Assembly: GCA_905183005.1 (NCBI GenBank)
Contig: CAJJDO010000119.1
Span: 288,164-352,163 of the forward strand
Origin: Paramecium pentaurelia
Taxonomy: Eukaryota; Ciliophora; Oligohymenophorea; Peniculida; Parameciidae
Reading direction: 5' to 3'
DNA: 64,000 bases
Shown piece by piece: positions 24,945-37,500 of this stretch (positions within the stretch are counted from its first letter, which is position 1; each line of letters begins with the position of its first letter). Both the position numbers and the translations under genes were made by a program. The notes beneath the pieces were generated by a model. The model did no database searches, was not told the DNA's origin, and worked only from the letters and a program-made list of their open reading frames with translations.

Positions 24945-25995
24945 ATGAGTAAAATTGTAAGACAACGTGTTAGCATGCATGACGAATCAACTACTCTTTC
25001 TTTATAATCGAAAAGTGTAAATAAAAAGAGTAATTATATATCAATAATCAATAGAAAATACCCATCGTAAGCGCTAACCTATAAAATAATTGATTTGTAT
25101 TGTGTCAGTGCCAAAATCCGTTGGAGAATATGTCTATATTAAAGCCGATGTAGAACTAAAGTTAGCTCTTTCTTATATTCCTGATCACTGTTTAGGCAAT
25201 CTAAAAGAAACCCCTTGCACCTATAACCACAGAGTTACTAGAACTGACTAACTTGATGATGTCTATTTTTATACTCTCGAACTTCTCGACCAAGACAACT
25301 ATTCCATCGAACAAATCGTTAATCTTCTTTCTCATAAAGATGATCCATGTGCTAATTTGGCAATCCAGCTTGTAAATTAAAGATTTAATATACTAAATGA
25401 ATATACACAACATTACTATATTTCAAATGAAGAATTATTAGAAGTTGAACAGATAGCTAAAGATTACCCATATTAATGTATAATTCAAAAAGTGAACAAG
25501 GATAATAGTTCACTATCACAAAGAATAGTCAATGAATAGTTTTATACACTTATGGGAGTCACTCCAGATATGATGTTTAATCATCTTCATGAAACTAAAA
25601 CTCTACCATCAATATTTGATATTGGTGGTTCTTTAAAGATGTGGTGTGATCTCACTATTGGATCCATTTCAAGTGTTTAGTATTTTGATTAATATATAAA
25701 TACATATGAAGGAGCTCAATACAAATGTAGAATAGAGTAAAGATAGATGTTCAAAAGAACATAAGTTAATCCAAATTAAATTGTCTTTATAGAGTTCTGG
25801 ATATTCAAATTGGATGAACCATTAAAATCCTATCTATTAAATCCTTAAAGACTCTACATAAATTAGATAGACTACTTTAATAAAAAGAATACAGAGGAAG
25901 AATATCAACTATTCTAAAAATCAATGAAATATAAAGAAACTCCACACTACAAAAATTCATAACCTTGTGGTTACAAATTACTACCTTGGATCTGA
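24945..25995 (+). CDS. Unknown protein with PAS-like C-terminal half
   Basis: 341 residues with one 25-nt intron at 25030-25054. The N-terminus is basic and Ser/Thr-rich and contains NTHRKRQPIKQ just after the intron. The rest is well-behaved coding sequence with no internal TGA. The segment around NEQFYTLMGVTPDMM and HLHETKTLPSIFDIGG, with a later QRQMFKRTQVNPNQIVFIEFW, has the rhythm of a PAS fold as seen in some fungal-type transcription regulators. I could not see a DNA-binding domain. Codon use is slightly less AT-rich than its neighbours near 25120-25350. Function not assigned. Confidence 0.72.
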
Positions 25996-27272
25996 ATTTT
26001 ATATATATATTATTGAATACCATCATTTTAATTACTAATTAAATAATCATTTTTTACATTGCAAACATTGTTTACACTGAAATTCTTTTATTCATTCAAA
26101 AAGGTTGCAGTTATATATCATTTTTTCTTATGTTTGAGTTTGAAATTCAAACTTGATATTTAATATTACTTCGATTCCAATTTATTTATTTAACACTAAT
26201 TTTATTAATTTAATAATCCTAAAATCGAATAAAATAATATTTAATATTAACGAGATGTCTCATATATATTTACAATACATCAATTAATATTCTAAAATTC
26301 TTCAATAATTAAATACTGATTTATTCCTCCAAAAATATTAGTAAACTTTTTAACTAATTATTCTTGAATACATTATTATTGATATATAATCAATTGTATC
26401 TAAACTAGTATAAATTATTATAAATTGAATCTTTATATTTATTTGAAAATATTATTATTATTAGTTTAATAATCTATATAATAATTGCCAGATAAATACA
26501 ATTATTCATTTAACATTAAACATTTAAAATATGGAATTTGAATTACAAATTAAGTTGATTTACTCATTTAATAAATTAGAATCCATTTATACTATATTAA
26601 CACTTTCTTTTAGTAACATTACAAAATGAAGTTACTATTTATTAATTATACAAAAATCAAATAATATATTATAAATAATCTTCAATCAATAGATCATTAA
26701 AAAAAAACAATATTAAGCAAATGTTGATTCCCATTGGTGTAAAATTTACAGATTAAATTTTTAGTTTAGATGAATATAAAGAATATTTATGATATTTATA
26801 GTTTGGAAAAAGAAAGAATATGACGTATGAGTTTTATAATAAAGAAAGAATCTACTAATTTTGATGATTTATAAGTATTTTATAACATTATTTATTAAAA
26901 GACTGTATTGATTAAGATTAATTAAAGGAACCTTTGTAAGATACAACAAACTTATATATGAAATTTAATGGAAATAAAAAGAAGTTATTTCTTTTTCATT
27001 TTTATTAGTTCAATTCTATAAACTTGAATTTTTCTTAAATATAACTTAAGAATAATATGTCATTGATAATAGTATTTTAAGGTTTATGATACCATACTAT
27101 GCATTAAACAAAATAATCATTTTTCTTTTAATTTTGTTTATAGGGTTGTTTAGAATTGGATCTTATTCTAATTTATTTAATAAAGTATCCTTTTTTATCC
27201 TATCTATAAACTAGTTATGCAGCCTAAAAAAATAAAATTCAGATATAAATGTAAATATTTGATCTTTATATA
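25996..27272. other. Long AT-rich intergenic stretch with weak coding-like relics
   Basis: About 1.3 kb. Near 26721-26950 there are short plus-strand frames (for example one starting MLIPIG, and one with TYEFYNKERIYQF) broken by TGA that could not be joined by plausible introns. They may be relics or chance. The rest is extremely AT-rich. Confidence 0.45.
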
Positions 27273-28380
27273 TCATTGTTGATCCTAATTAGCTTTAGTA
27301 GCTATTTCAATAACAGAATCCCATTCAAAAGCTGTTAGAATACTGACTACTGATTTTTGATTTCCTCTCATCAATGTTAACCAATCAATGATAACTTATC
27401 CTCTTGCCTGTCCATCAGAGACAATAGATATATTCTTTTATAAAGAATATATTATCAAACTTGGTACTAATGCTACCATTACAGCCAATTCTATAATAGA
27501 TATTTTAAATGAATATACCATCACAAAGTATGTAATTTCCATCATGACTTACAGCTTTGAAAATACTTTCAACAAATTGAGATTTCTTTGTTTTAGCTCC
27601 ATTTTCAAAAATAACTTTTCCATTCTATTTATCTAAAGTGTAAGCTAATACAACATCAAATGGCAATAACATCTTTTATTTAAACTTTGCCATTGCTACT
27701 GCTGCTGTAGCTTCTACATCTGTTTGTACATTAAATTCAGCAACTGAATTAGCTGCATTTCCTACTCCCATATATGTTCCTCCCATAGCAAATAAACATC
27801 CAAGTTTATCAACAATATCTGGATACATTTATAATGTTAAATAAATATTAGTCATAGGACCAATACAAATAATACATAAATCCTCTCCATATTTGTAAAT
27901 AGAATCTTTAATGAAATCACAAGCATGTTATTTTTCATGAAAATATTCTAATGGTTTATCTTATAAACCTAATTCAGTTAATAATCTTAATTATTATCCA
28001 CCTAATCCATCTTCCAAAAAGTAATTATCTCTATAAAATCTTCTTAATGTATCTGTTCTACATCCTTTGTATATTTTTGGAGGATTCTCACCAAAATGTC
28101 CAATCCTTGTTGTAATATATACCTAAGATTATTAAATTAGATTAAATACATTTTTTATCACATTTTCAAGTGCTGCATTACCTGCCACTGCTGTTATTCC
28201 TATTAATTCTGCATCAGTTCGTATATATTTAAGAATATAAGAGGCAATTAGGATTGCATGAGCATCATCTGATCCAGCATCTGTATCTATAATATATTTA
28301 GAGTATTTTTTAAATTGAATGTGACTGTCATCAAATAACAATTTAGGAAAGGGATGTGTAAATTTTAGTTATTCTGCCAT
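27273..28380 (-). CDS. Inosine-uridine preferring nucleoside hydrolase
   Basis: 350 residues after two introns of 27 and 28 nt. The calcium-binding signature DTDAGSDD lies at residues 32-39, followed by IGITAVAGNAALEN. Further family blocks are FLEDGLGG, IICIGPMTNI and, near the C-terminus, DGQARGQVIIDW. The family cleaves the N-glycosidic bond of ribonucleosides to base and ribose in purine/pyrimidine salvage. The start MAEQLKFTHPF was chosen as the only ATG upstream of the catalytic motif. The protein looks complete. Divergent from the 28982 gene. Confidence 0.93.
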
Positions 28381-28981
28381 TATTTTTTTTATTAATATAT
28401 TATTATTATTTTATAATTATACACATAATTAAACTAAATATTTAATTTTTGATAATAATTTTTACTCATAAAGAATATATTTGGAAATACAAAAAGGCTA
28501 ATGATAATATTTGTGTTTATCCGTATTCTCCTTATAATATTCAATTAAGAAAAGAGAGAATAAAACAAAATTTTATATAACTCTAAAACTAATAAATTTA
28601 GATGAGTTATTTCTTAAATAAATTTTGAGTAGAGGCTTATTTATTATAATAATGAAGAGATATCCTATCCATAATGAGAATAATTAATTTTAAATGATAT
28701 TAGCATAATCGTTAATAATATTTGATTATAAGATAATAAAGAATTTATTAAGGTAAATTTAAATGATATTTTGAATTTTAAACAATAGACTTCATTACAT
28801 TACATTGTTTAGGAGTCATTGTATTATATTAAAAGATAAAAAGTCAACTCATTAGATATTTTTTATATATAATTTGTTAATATATTCTATTTAAAAAAAA
28901 TGATGTATTTGATCCCCCATCTATCATCTTGATATTAATATTCAATATCTTAAAAATAAAAATTATATTAATTATTTTAAA
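28381..28981. other. Divergent intergenic region
   Basis: 600 bp between the nucleoside hydrolase start and the next plus-strand gene. AT-rich; no feature seen. Confidence 0.55.
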
Positions 28982-31770
28982 ATGAGTTTAGAAAAGACTT
29001 GTATTATTATTTTTGATGAAAAAGAGGAAATTCCTTTACAAATAGAAATTGATGATACGAATACTAAATAATATTTAATTTAACCATTAACAATAGACAA
29101 AGTTGATCTCACTAGAATCATTTCTAAACATCAACAAATTCAACTTTAGAAAAAAATAGACTTAATGAAAAAACTTTTAGAATTAAACGAATAAAAACTT
29201 GAATAAACAATGAAGATTACTTAAAATATTGGAAATTTTCTACCAGATTTTGTTTTTGGTCCTAAGTAACTTTAAATAAATGAAGGGTAATATGAATTTT
29301 ACAAAAATTTTTGTAATGAAAAAAAGGAATTGTAAGAGAAATATATTAGCAAAAAATAGATAAATTCAGATAATCAAGGATCAAATGTGTCAATATTAAT
29401 ATATTCAGGAGAAAGCTATTAGGATTTAACTAAATAAATAAATTATTATAATAAAGTAGACATAAAAATAAATCCAATTATATTGATAAATGGTAAAACA
29501 GCATTTAAGTAGTTAATGAAATCAAAGTAGGAATTATTTTTAGATTTTTATTAAAACTAATATCATGCATTTCATTAAAAATTTATGACATCGAATTACC
29601 ATAGTTTATATTTCCAGATAGAAGGATAAAATGGATATTATTTTGTTTTTCCTTAAGAATTAAATAAGTTGGATTTAATTAAATGGATTTATTAAGGAAT
29701 TCTAAAATTTATATAGCCAAAATTTGCTGAGATTAAATCTAGTAATTAAACATATCTTGATAATTTAAATATATTATAACTTTTTGAAATTTTGGAGAAT
29801 GAGGATATGTATTTTGGAATTTAATGTTTAAAGAAAATTATATATGATGGAAGTTTATAATATAATTTTCTTGGAGATTTTACAGATATTGCTCTTAATC
29901 TAGATAATATGTATAAAATCAAATAATTTCATGATCCACTCTCTTGTATTTATAAGTGGGAAAAAATAGAAAATTTTGTAGATAATTATATTAATAGGCT
30001 TATGAAAGAACAGTTCTCTAATACATGGGTAGTTGGATATAATTCTATTTTACCTAAACTTATGTTTGAAGATTCTAATAAAGAATTAAAGATTATCACA
30101 AAATACATTAGTGAATAATAATTCAAATAGAATTAATTTGAAACAGTATTTAATTAATTTTGTGAAATCAATTAAAACATCAACCATTAATTGAGAAAAT
30201 GCAGATTTAGTTTGTCTGGAAATGTATTCTAATGGTTCATATCAAAAGTCTTATTTCTTAACAATTATTTTGCAATTTCAGTTTGTAAATCAATTTTCTT
30301 AATTTAATTTTAGGTTTCTTTTTCTCATTTTAATGTCCTTACTAAGTTATCTATAACTTTTTTGGTTAATCTGTTGGATATACAGCAATAGCTGTTCTTC
30401 TACCCATTATGTATGCTGTTAATGTCATCCTTTTTCTTTTATTAACTTAATTATATCATTTTAAAGATAAAATAATTCAAAAAAATTAAAATTAAGAAAT
30501 TGCAATAATGGGATAAAAGAATAACAACTAATAATGTTTTGATTTTAAGATTTCAGTAGATTCTGAAAATGTTGATGTGTTATATACACAAAACCAAGCT
30601 CAACGATATTAAATTAATGTTGAAGTTTAAGAAGATGAATATTTTAAAAATGCCACATATTCTATGAATAAGGAATTATTAACTTAGAGTGAATTGTATT
30701 TTTTATATCAATTCCCTTAGTTAAAATACATAAGTTTTTATGTTAACATTTTAATTGAAATTTAAAATTATTTAGATTTTGGAATTTTCGTCTTTATTTT
30801 TATTAATATAATCTTTATACATGGTGAAATACTACTTAATTAATAAACTGAATTTCAAATAATATTGATAATATTGGCATTCTTAGTATTATTATACCAT
30901 TTAATTATGAGAAGATTAGGAATATTTTAGAGTATTTTTAAATTTTCATTGTTATCATATTTTTGGCAATTTCTTTAATTACCTAAACATTCTAATTCAG
31001 TTATTTAGAAAATTAATTAAAAAAAAAAGCTTGGAACACAACTATCTATTAATTTTATTCTATTTTATACTTTTATATCAATTGAGTCATATTATAATTA
31101 TTCTGGCTATATATTGATTGGAATTTTAGGATATTTGTCGAGTATATATTTAATTTTAGGTTTTTTTTCAATTATTTCAAAATGCTGTTTTACTTGTAAC
31201 ATTCCACCAAAAGGTGAAACTTTCGAAGCGATATTAGAATGTGAATTAAAATTTGAAAATGATATATAAAATACCCTTATTGATAAAACACGAAACCTTG
31301 TTGCTCGTACAAATAAGGTCAAAAATACTAAGTAAGATTAAATGCAGTTTACTTAATTTATAAAAAATCATACAGATATAACCAATTTAACAGATACTAT
31401 AAAGATTAAAATTTAAGAAAATCTTCATTCATAAAATCTAAATAAGGATGACATAGATTTAATTAGTAATAAAATAAATGAAGCAGTAAAAAAATATTTT
31501 GAAGAATTTGGCTAATAGGGATAAGGAATAACAAATTAATAGTAAAACTAGAATAAAAACTAAAAAAATAAAAAAAAATAATCGACATCAAATACAAATA
31601 GTAAATTTAAAATGGTTGAATCTGTTCATTCAAATTAAACTTCTTCAGTGGAATAATTTTTACATAGCAATTAGAATATTGGTGCTTTAATTAAATAGAA
31701 TGAAAATTCTGGTTCATAATTTAATTAGAATGATTATAATGGGTCTTAACTTAGATAAGATGTAAAATGA
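28982..31770 (+). CDS. Large protein with C-terminal polytopic membrane region, unknown function
   Basis: 919 residues with one 29-nt intron (30285-30313). Its removal carries the frame from a soluble N-terminal half into a hydrophobic region, so I treat the two halves as one gene. The first 430 residues are soluble, Lys/Gln/Leu-rich, with a coiled-coil-like stretch near 55-95. Then come several membrane segments (YTAIAVLLPIMYAVNVILFLLL, FGIFVFIFINIIFI, IILIILAFLVLLY, YILIGILGYLSSIYLILGFF). A Cys-rich loop (KCCFTCN) and a 170-residue Gln/Asn/Lys-rich tail follow. An alternative would be a second gene starting at an ATG near 30508, but then the coding-like hydrophobic sequence before it is unexplained. 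No family recognised. Confidence 0.6.
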
Positions 31771-31874
31771 TTATTAATATAATTTAATTGCATATAATTT
31801 TGAGTTTATTTTCATAAATAAAATCAAAAAATATAATATTTATGGCTTTTATAATGAATGTAAATGAATTTCTA

Positions 31875-31957
31875 TCATTTTTTTGATTATTTTGTTCCTG
31901 ACTTGACTGATTTAGCAATTTGATTGGATTTTTATGATTATGCATCTTTAGGTATTG

Positions 31958-31996
<39 letters not shown>

Positions 31997-34029
31997 GAAT
32001 GTCATTTTACTTTTTTACATTTTAAACAGTAGGTAATTCTTATTATGCTTTAGAGTTTATAACAGATTCAGGCATTTTCCATATAAATATAGCTCCTTCA
32101 GCTCCAACTGATATAATAGTTTTTTAATCAGGACTTATAGTAATCTAATTTAAAATTAATAAATACTCTTGTTATAGTACCTGAATGTCCTTAACCTTTA
32201 AAATAACAGATTCCTTCATCATATCCCCATAATTTAACTTCCTTATCTTCTCCTCCTGATACAAAATGCTCTCCTTCCTTTGTAATTGCCAATGCATTAA
32301 CTTCTCCTTCCTCAGATCCATCTAACATTCTGATAGCTTAACCATCAAAAGTTTCCCAATAAGTGATCTTTTATATTATGATAAGATACTTTTCTATCAC
32401 TACCAGTAGTCAATAATTAACTCTCTTCAGGATGATACAAAACCATTTTGAATAAGGTACTTTCAAATAAACACATAACTCTGGTAAATGATTTAAGATC
32501 CCAAATAATACAAGATCCATCTGCACTAGCACTAACAGCTTACTCATTATTTCTCCTAACCTAAATTGACCACACTCTTCCTCTATGTTCTTTCATTGAA
32601 GATTTCATAACTTAAGTTTACTTTCCAATTTCCCAAACTCTGACTTCTCCTTCTGATCCCCCTGAAATAATTCTTTAACAATCCGAAGTACAAGTTAATG
32701 ATGTACACCCATGTATATGTGCATCATTAATTACATAGAGCAATCTACCTGATTATGGTAAAAAGGTTCGAATTTTCCCATCACTCCAACCACTTACAAT
32801 ACTTTTACCATCATTCATAAAGGCTACTGCCCAACATTCTAGATTTGGAACTTATATTCTAAGTAATTCTTATCTATTCTTAGCATTCCAAACTCTGATA
32901 TCATTTAAAGAACTAGTAGCAAATACATCAGAATAATTATGAGGAAAAGCAACATCATTAATTCTTTCATAATGACAGGTATTTCTTAATTCTGGTATTA
33001 ATTTTTCAGTGTCCAACCAATATATATTACTTTGAATTGTTCCTGTGAAAAAATGAGTCTAATCATTTGTAAATGAAATAGATGTCACACCTCCAAGTAA
33101 TTCACTACTTGCTACTATTTACATTGTTTAAAAAGACACTTTTGCTATCATACCATCTCCTGCTCCAACAATTATATCTCCATTTTACAATAATCCTAAA
33201 CAATTAACTCCTTATGAAAATAGCTTCTTGACTGGAGCTAATCTTTTATATATAGCCATATCCATTTAAATTTCAAATACGTCACCAGTCTTTGTTCCAC
33301 AATAACAAAATTTATCATTTTTATCTATTGCAACACAATTAAAGGTTCTTTTGACATTTCCAAAATTAACATCTACGGATTGAATCTTCAGATAAGCTAT
33401 ACATCATACCTTTTTATTTTATTTGTCTATTGTTAATATCTAAACTCCAGTATTTAAAACTGCAATCATCTTTTCATCTGATTAATTGTAAAACTAGACT
33501 TAATTAACAGGATCTCTATTTGGAGTTCCATATAAAGCCTTTCCTGCCTTAATATCCCAAATAATTAACATGTTTTTATCATCAATTCCTCCTAATGATG
33601 CCAAATATAATTCATTGAATGAAAAACTGAGAGACTGAATCAACACCTTATGTAATTTCAATCTATGAATCATGCTTCTATCTTTGAAATCCCAAATTAT
33701 TATATCAGCTTAAAACCCCATATATGTTTTCTATCCAGATGCAACATAATCTCCAGTTCGAGAAACTGTTATTACAGAGATCTAATTATCATGTCCTCTA
33801 ATTTAATATATCACATTTCCATACCTTAAAAATGTTTATTGTCTTGTAATTATATGTCTAACTACTATAGTAGAACCTAATGGATAAAGAATATGCTTTG
33901 AACTATTAATTATATCATACCTCATTATCTGGATGTAAAACTAACCCTTGAATTATTTTCCCTTTTAATATATCAATTTTATATACCTGTGAATCCTATG
34001 ACTGCCTAAATCTCAAGTTCTGATTACAT
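31875..34029 (-). CDS. CFAP52: Cilia- and flagella-associated protein 52 (CFAP52/WDR16)
   Basis: 678 residues with introns of 25, 25, 24, 22 and 22 nt. The N-terminus (LEIQAVIGFTG, HPDNE, ILYPLGSTIVV) and the repeats (DYVASGQKTYMGFQADIIIW, LASLGG, SAWND-like SGWSDGKIRTF, ISGGSEGEVRVW, ITYWETFDGQAIR) follow human CFAP52 in order. Human CFAP52 is a WD40 double-propeller microtubule inner protein of axonemal doublets. The homology ends at GAEGAIFIWKMP. Beyond it lies an extra tail of about 60 residues containing poly-Gln encoded by a TAA repeat and ending SGTKQSKK before TGA. Convergent with the membrane-protein gene, 104 bp between stops. Confidence 0.95.
31957..31997 (-). repeat. TAA/ATT microsatellite coding for poly-Gln
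   Basis: About 13 tandem ATT triplets on the plus strand, equal to TAA on the minus strand. In the CFAP52 frame each reads as Gln under the ciliate code. In another frame it reads as Asn, which gives a false poly-Asn ORF. Confidence 0.9.
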
Positions 34030-34522
34030 TATTTTATTTATTTTCAAATATATTTTATTACTTAAAATTAAAACAGCAGATTTTTTATGAATAAATTTTG
34101 GACATATTTTGAATTACCATCCCCATTTAACATGTTGATGTTCTCTACATCCATTTTATAATTAATAAAAAGAATAAATATATATTTGTTGTAATTGTTT
34201 ATCTTAATGTTTTAATTTAATTTTTAAATAGGGTAATGTTTAAAAAACATAGGTAATTATGATAGCGATCAACTTAATTAATTTAATTATTTAATTGATA
34301 TTTATCAAAAAGTATAAAAATAAAGGAAGAAAATAAATAACTTTGAAAAAGCCAAAACTATTATAAGTGAATATGCATATTATAAAATCAATGAAGATTT
34401 AATCTGAAATCAGTTATTTTTTTTTATTTTTTAAATATTAATATTGTATAATAAATTATATATTTATTACTGAATTCTTTATAAAAAGATAAAACGGATT
34501 CATTTAAATTTCAAAAAACAAA
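34030..34522. other. Intergenic
   Basis: 5' flank of CFAP52 and 3' flank of the giant surface-protein gene. AT-rich; nothing else seen. Confidence 0.55.
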
Positions 34523-37500
34523 TCATTCAGTATCTATCTTTAAAAGGTATTTTTATTCAGACCCTAAGGATTAAGTTTAATTGCTCTAAGAGTTCAGCAT
34601 TTTTCTTTGAGTTTGAATCTGGACTTTAGAAATCTTCAACAGGTGCTATCTAAGTTTACTAACCAATTTTTTCAATCTCTTATTTCTTTAATTTGATTTT
34701 TATATATGGTTTTATAACTTTTTTGTTAAAATTGAATCTTATGAAATCTTTTCCAAAATTATATGTAAATAATTTAATACTAAATTAGAGTACTTATTTG
34801 AGTAAACTTCTAATATGCTCTTAATAAAAGAATAGCAAAGTTTAATACAAAGAAGAACAATAATAGTCTAGAGTATAATGGATGAAAACTAATTTTTTTC
34901 TTGTTCTGATACATATTTAGCAGCAGCAAGGAATATTGTAATAGAGCATATTTATGCTGAAGATAAATCCATGCTATTGAAATTGGAAAGAATATATGGT
35001 TTTTTGTTAAAAGCTAATACCTAATAAAAGAGTAAACATAATCCCAACAATGATGCTTTTAATAGAATAAAAGTTTCAAAATATGTTAATATTAGAATAA
35101 TAATTGTTTTTTTAATTAACTTAATTACTTCCCAAAAATAACTTCGATTATTGTATTCATTAATTAAATAGCAAACATGTTTTCTTATTTTAATATTATC
35201 GTGTTAATCTTTTTTAATGTACATTACAATAAAAAGGGAAAGAGGAATAATCAAACTAAAAACACTTATTCCTGGAATAACAAATGAGAAAATCCAAATT
35301 AAATGTTCTTTAGATCCAAAAAGGAGAGAGACATCACCTTGGATATAGCTCTAACTCGAAACATCTCTTTTAGAAACAATAGAGAAATACCTAAAAGAAA
35401 TTAAGATTTAAATTACATTTTAACCAATCCACCATAATTAGAAACATAAAGGTAGAGTAGACTATTAGAAATAGTTTCCAAGTTGAAATTACTCAATCCA
35501 ATCTTTTTATACCAATTATAAATTAGAAATCCCATAATTATAAGTATAAATTAGAATGCCATGAGTACAAGCATTGTGATTATTTTAGAGTAAATTAATT
35601 TTATTGATTGATTTTCAGATAAATAACAATCTAAATTATTTGTCATCGAGTAGGAAGTATTACTGGCTGAATCAACAAAAGTGAATGAAAACGAGAATTG
35701 TATATTGAATGTAAATATAACAGAGAATATCCATAAATAATTTAATAACATTTTTATTAAAAAACTTTCATGCCCTTAAAATTAATGATTTATATACCTT
35801 ATTCAAGATTAAAAATAATTTTGCTGAATCTTTATTATAATTTTAAACTTTTGAATAGTAGATTAGACTATTCAATACTTCTTAAGGTTATAATGATAGA
35901 TATAAACGACCTAGATATTAATTTAAATTACCAAATTGATGCTGCTATAAATGGGATTATACTATCCTTAACACCAAAACAAGATATACAATATGAATCC
36001 TATTGATTTTTAAAATATTTTCCATCTCCTCTTATATTATAAATATCACATTCTTCACACAATGCTCCAATATGTCCTAAATCACATATTTAATTTCCTT
36101 ATCCCCAACCACCTTTACAAAATTTTTAATTTTTAAAGCATTCCTCTATTTAATCTGATAAATAATTAGGTCTCCAAAAACCTTCAAATAATTCTATGTT
36201 ATTTTCAGTTATGTTCTTAAATTTTGTTTTATCAAATATAGAACATTTAGTTGCATCATATACTACAGAGTAAAACCCTTAACTTGATGAGCAAATTTAA
36301 CATCCAGAATTCACATAAAATTCTCCAAGTTAGCATTTCAAGCCTTTTGCTTACATCACATAATTTAAACTATTCTCTTGCTAAGATGATTAACAGCTAA
36401 TCTTAATTTATAATAATTTATTTTCTTAATTATAAGGATCAAGAATAAAAGAAAGAGATCCTAAATCATAATAATCTTTTTCTTGATCAAATTACAAAAC
36501 TATTTGTTCTTAATGCTCACTCACCTAATCTGAGCCTTCTTCATAAATAGTTTTATTAATAAGAATGCATTTTGTATTAAGAATATTAGGAAGTTATTCG
36601 TTTAAACTATTCTTTAGTACTACACCAAAATTTACAATATATGAAAAATATTGAATCCAAAAGGGTGAATAAATTTGATATTAATTAATAACTTAATAAC
36701 TAGGGATCATTAAATATTACGTAAGGAAAGGAATTCCTTATTCAATAATTTTATAGGGTTTGAGCACTAAATGATGATAATGTATTTGATTATTGTTTAT
36801 TTTTTTTAACTACATTTCCATATTGTTGATAAGCAATGCTAAATGATGAGGAGATTCAATAAGATTATCTCCAAATTATATTGCTTTATTAAATTATAAA
36901 AAAGATTTTATAAAATTAGAATGGCGTATAGATCCATCCTAGTTGAAATAAATGCCTCCTCCATCTAAAGCCTAATTATTAGTAATTATTGTTGATTCAA
37001 TTAAAAAATCGGAATCTTTTAGTTATAAAAACAATCCTCCACCATTAATACTTGCATAATTAGATATAATTTTACAATTTCTCATCTTTAATTTAACATT
37101 TTAAATTAATATAGCCCCTCCAAAACTTCCATTATTCTATATAAAATATGAATCTTTGAATATGATGGTTTAATTAATAAAATTTTGGATCAAAAAATAT
37201 ATGCAACCATTTAATTTCACATTATTCTAATAGCAAAAAATATTATTTATTTTAAAAATTTAGAATTGTTCAATTTCAAAAGTGATTATTCCATCAGTAA
37301 AGTCTGATCCATTATTTTTAATCATTTCTATCTCTTAAAAAATAAGAGAATTTTAGTCTGAAATACTTTTCACATAAATCATTTGATTTGATTACTAATT
37401 AGAAGATTATAACTGGCTGATAATCTCCGAAAATATAATTTATTATGTAAATGATGTATTCTTCCACAAATTGCATCCTACGATTTTATAATTCAAATCT

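Noticed and set aside
31784..32005. Minus-strand ORF with a poly-Asn start (MTFNNN...).
   Set aside because: It is a frame-shifted reading of the TAA microsatellite in the CFAP52 tail; the CFAP52 frame reads it as Gln and continues from conserved sequence.
34878..35482. Long plus-strand frame starting MDENQFF, open for about 200 codons with TGA-only stops.
   Set aside because: It is antisense to the membrane-helix region and tail of the giant surface protein, whose reading frame has clear helices and well-formed introns there. The plus-strand peptide has no protein-like pattern after the first 60 residues.
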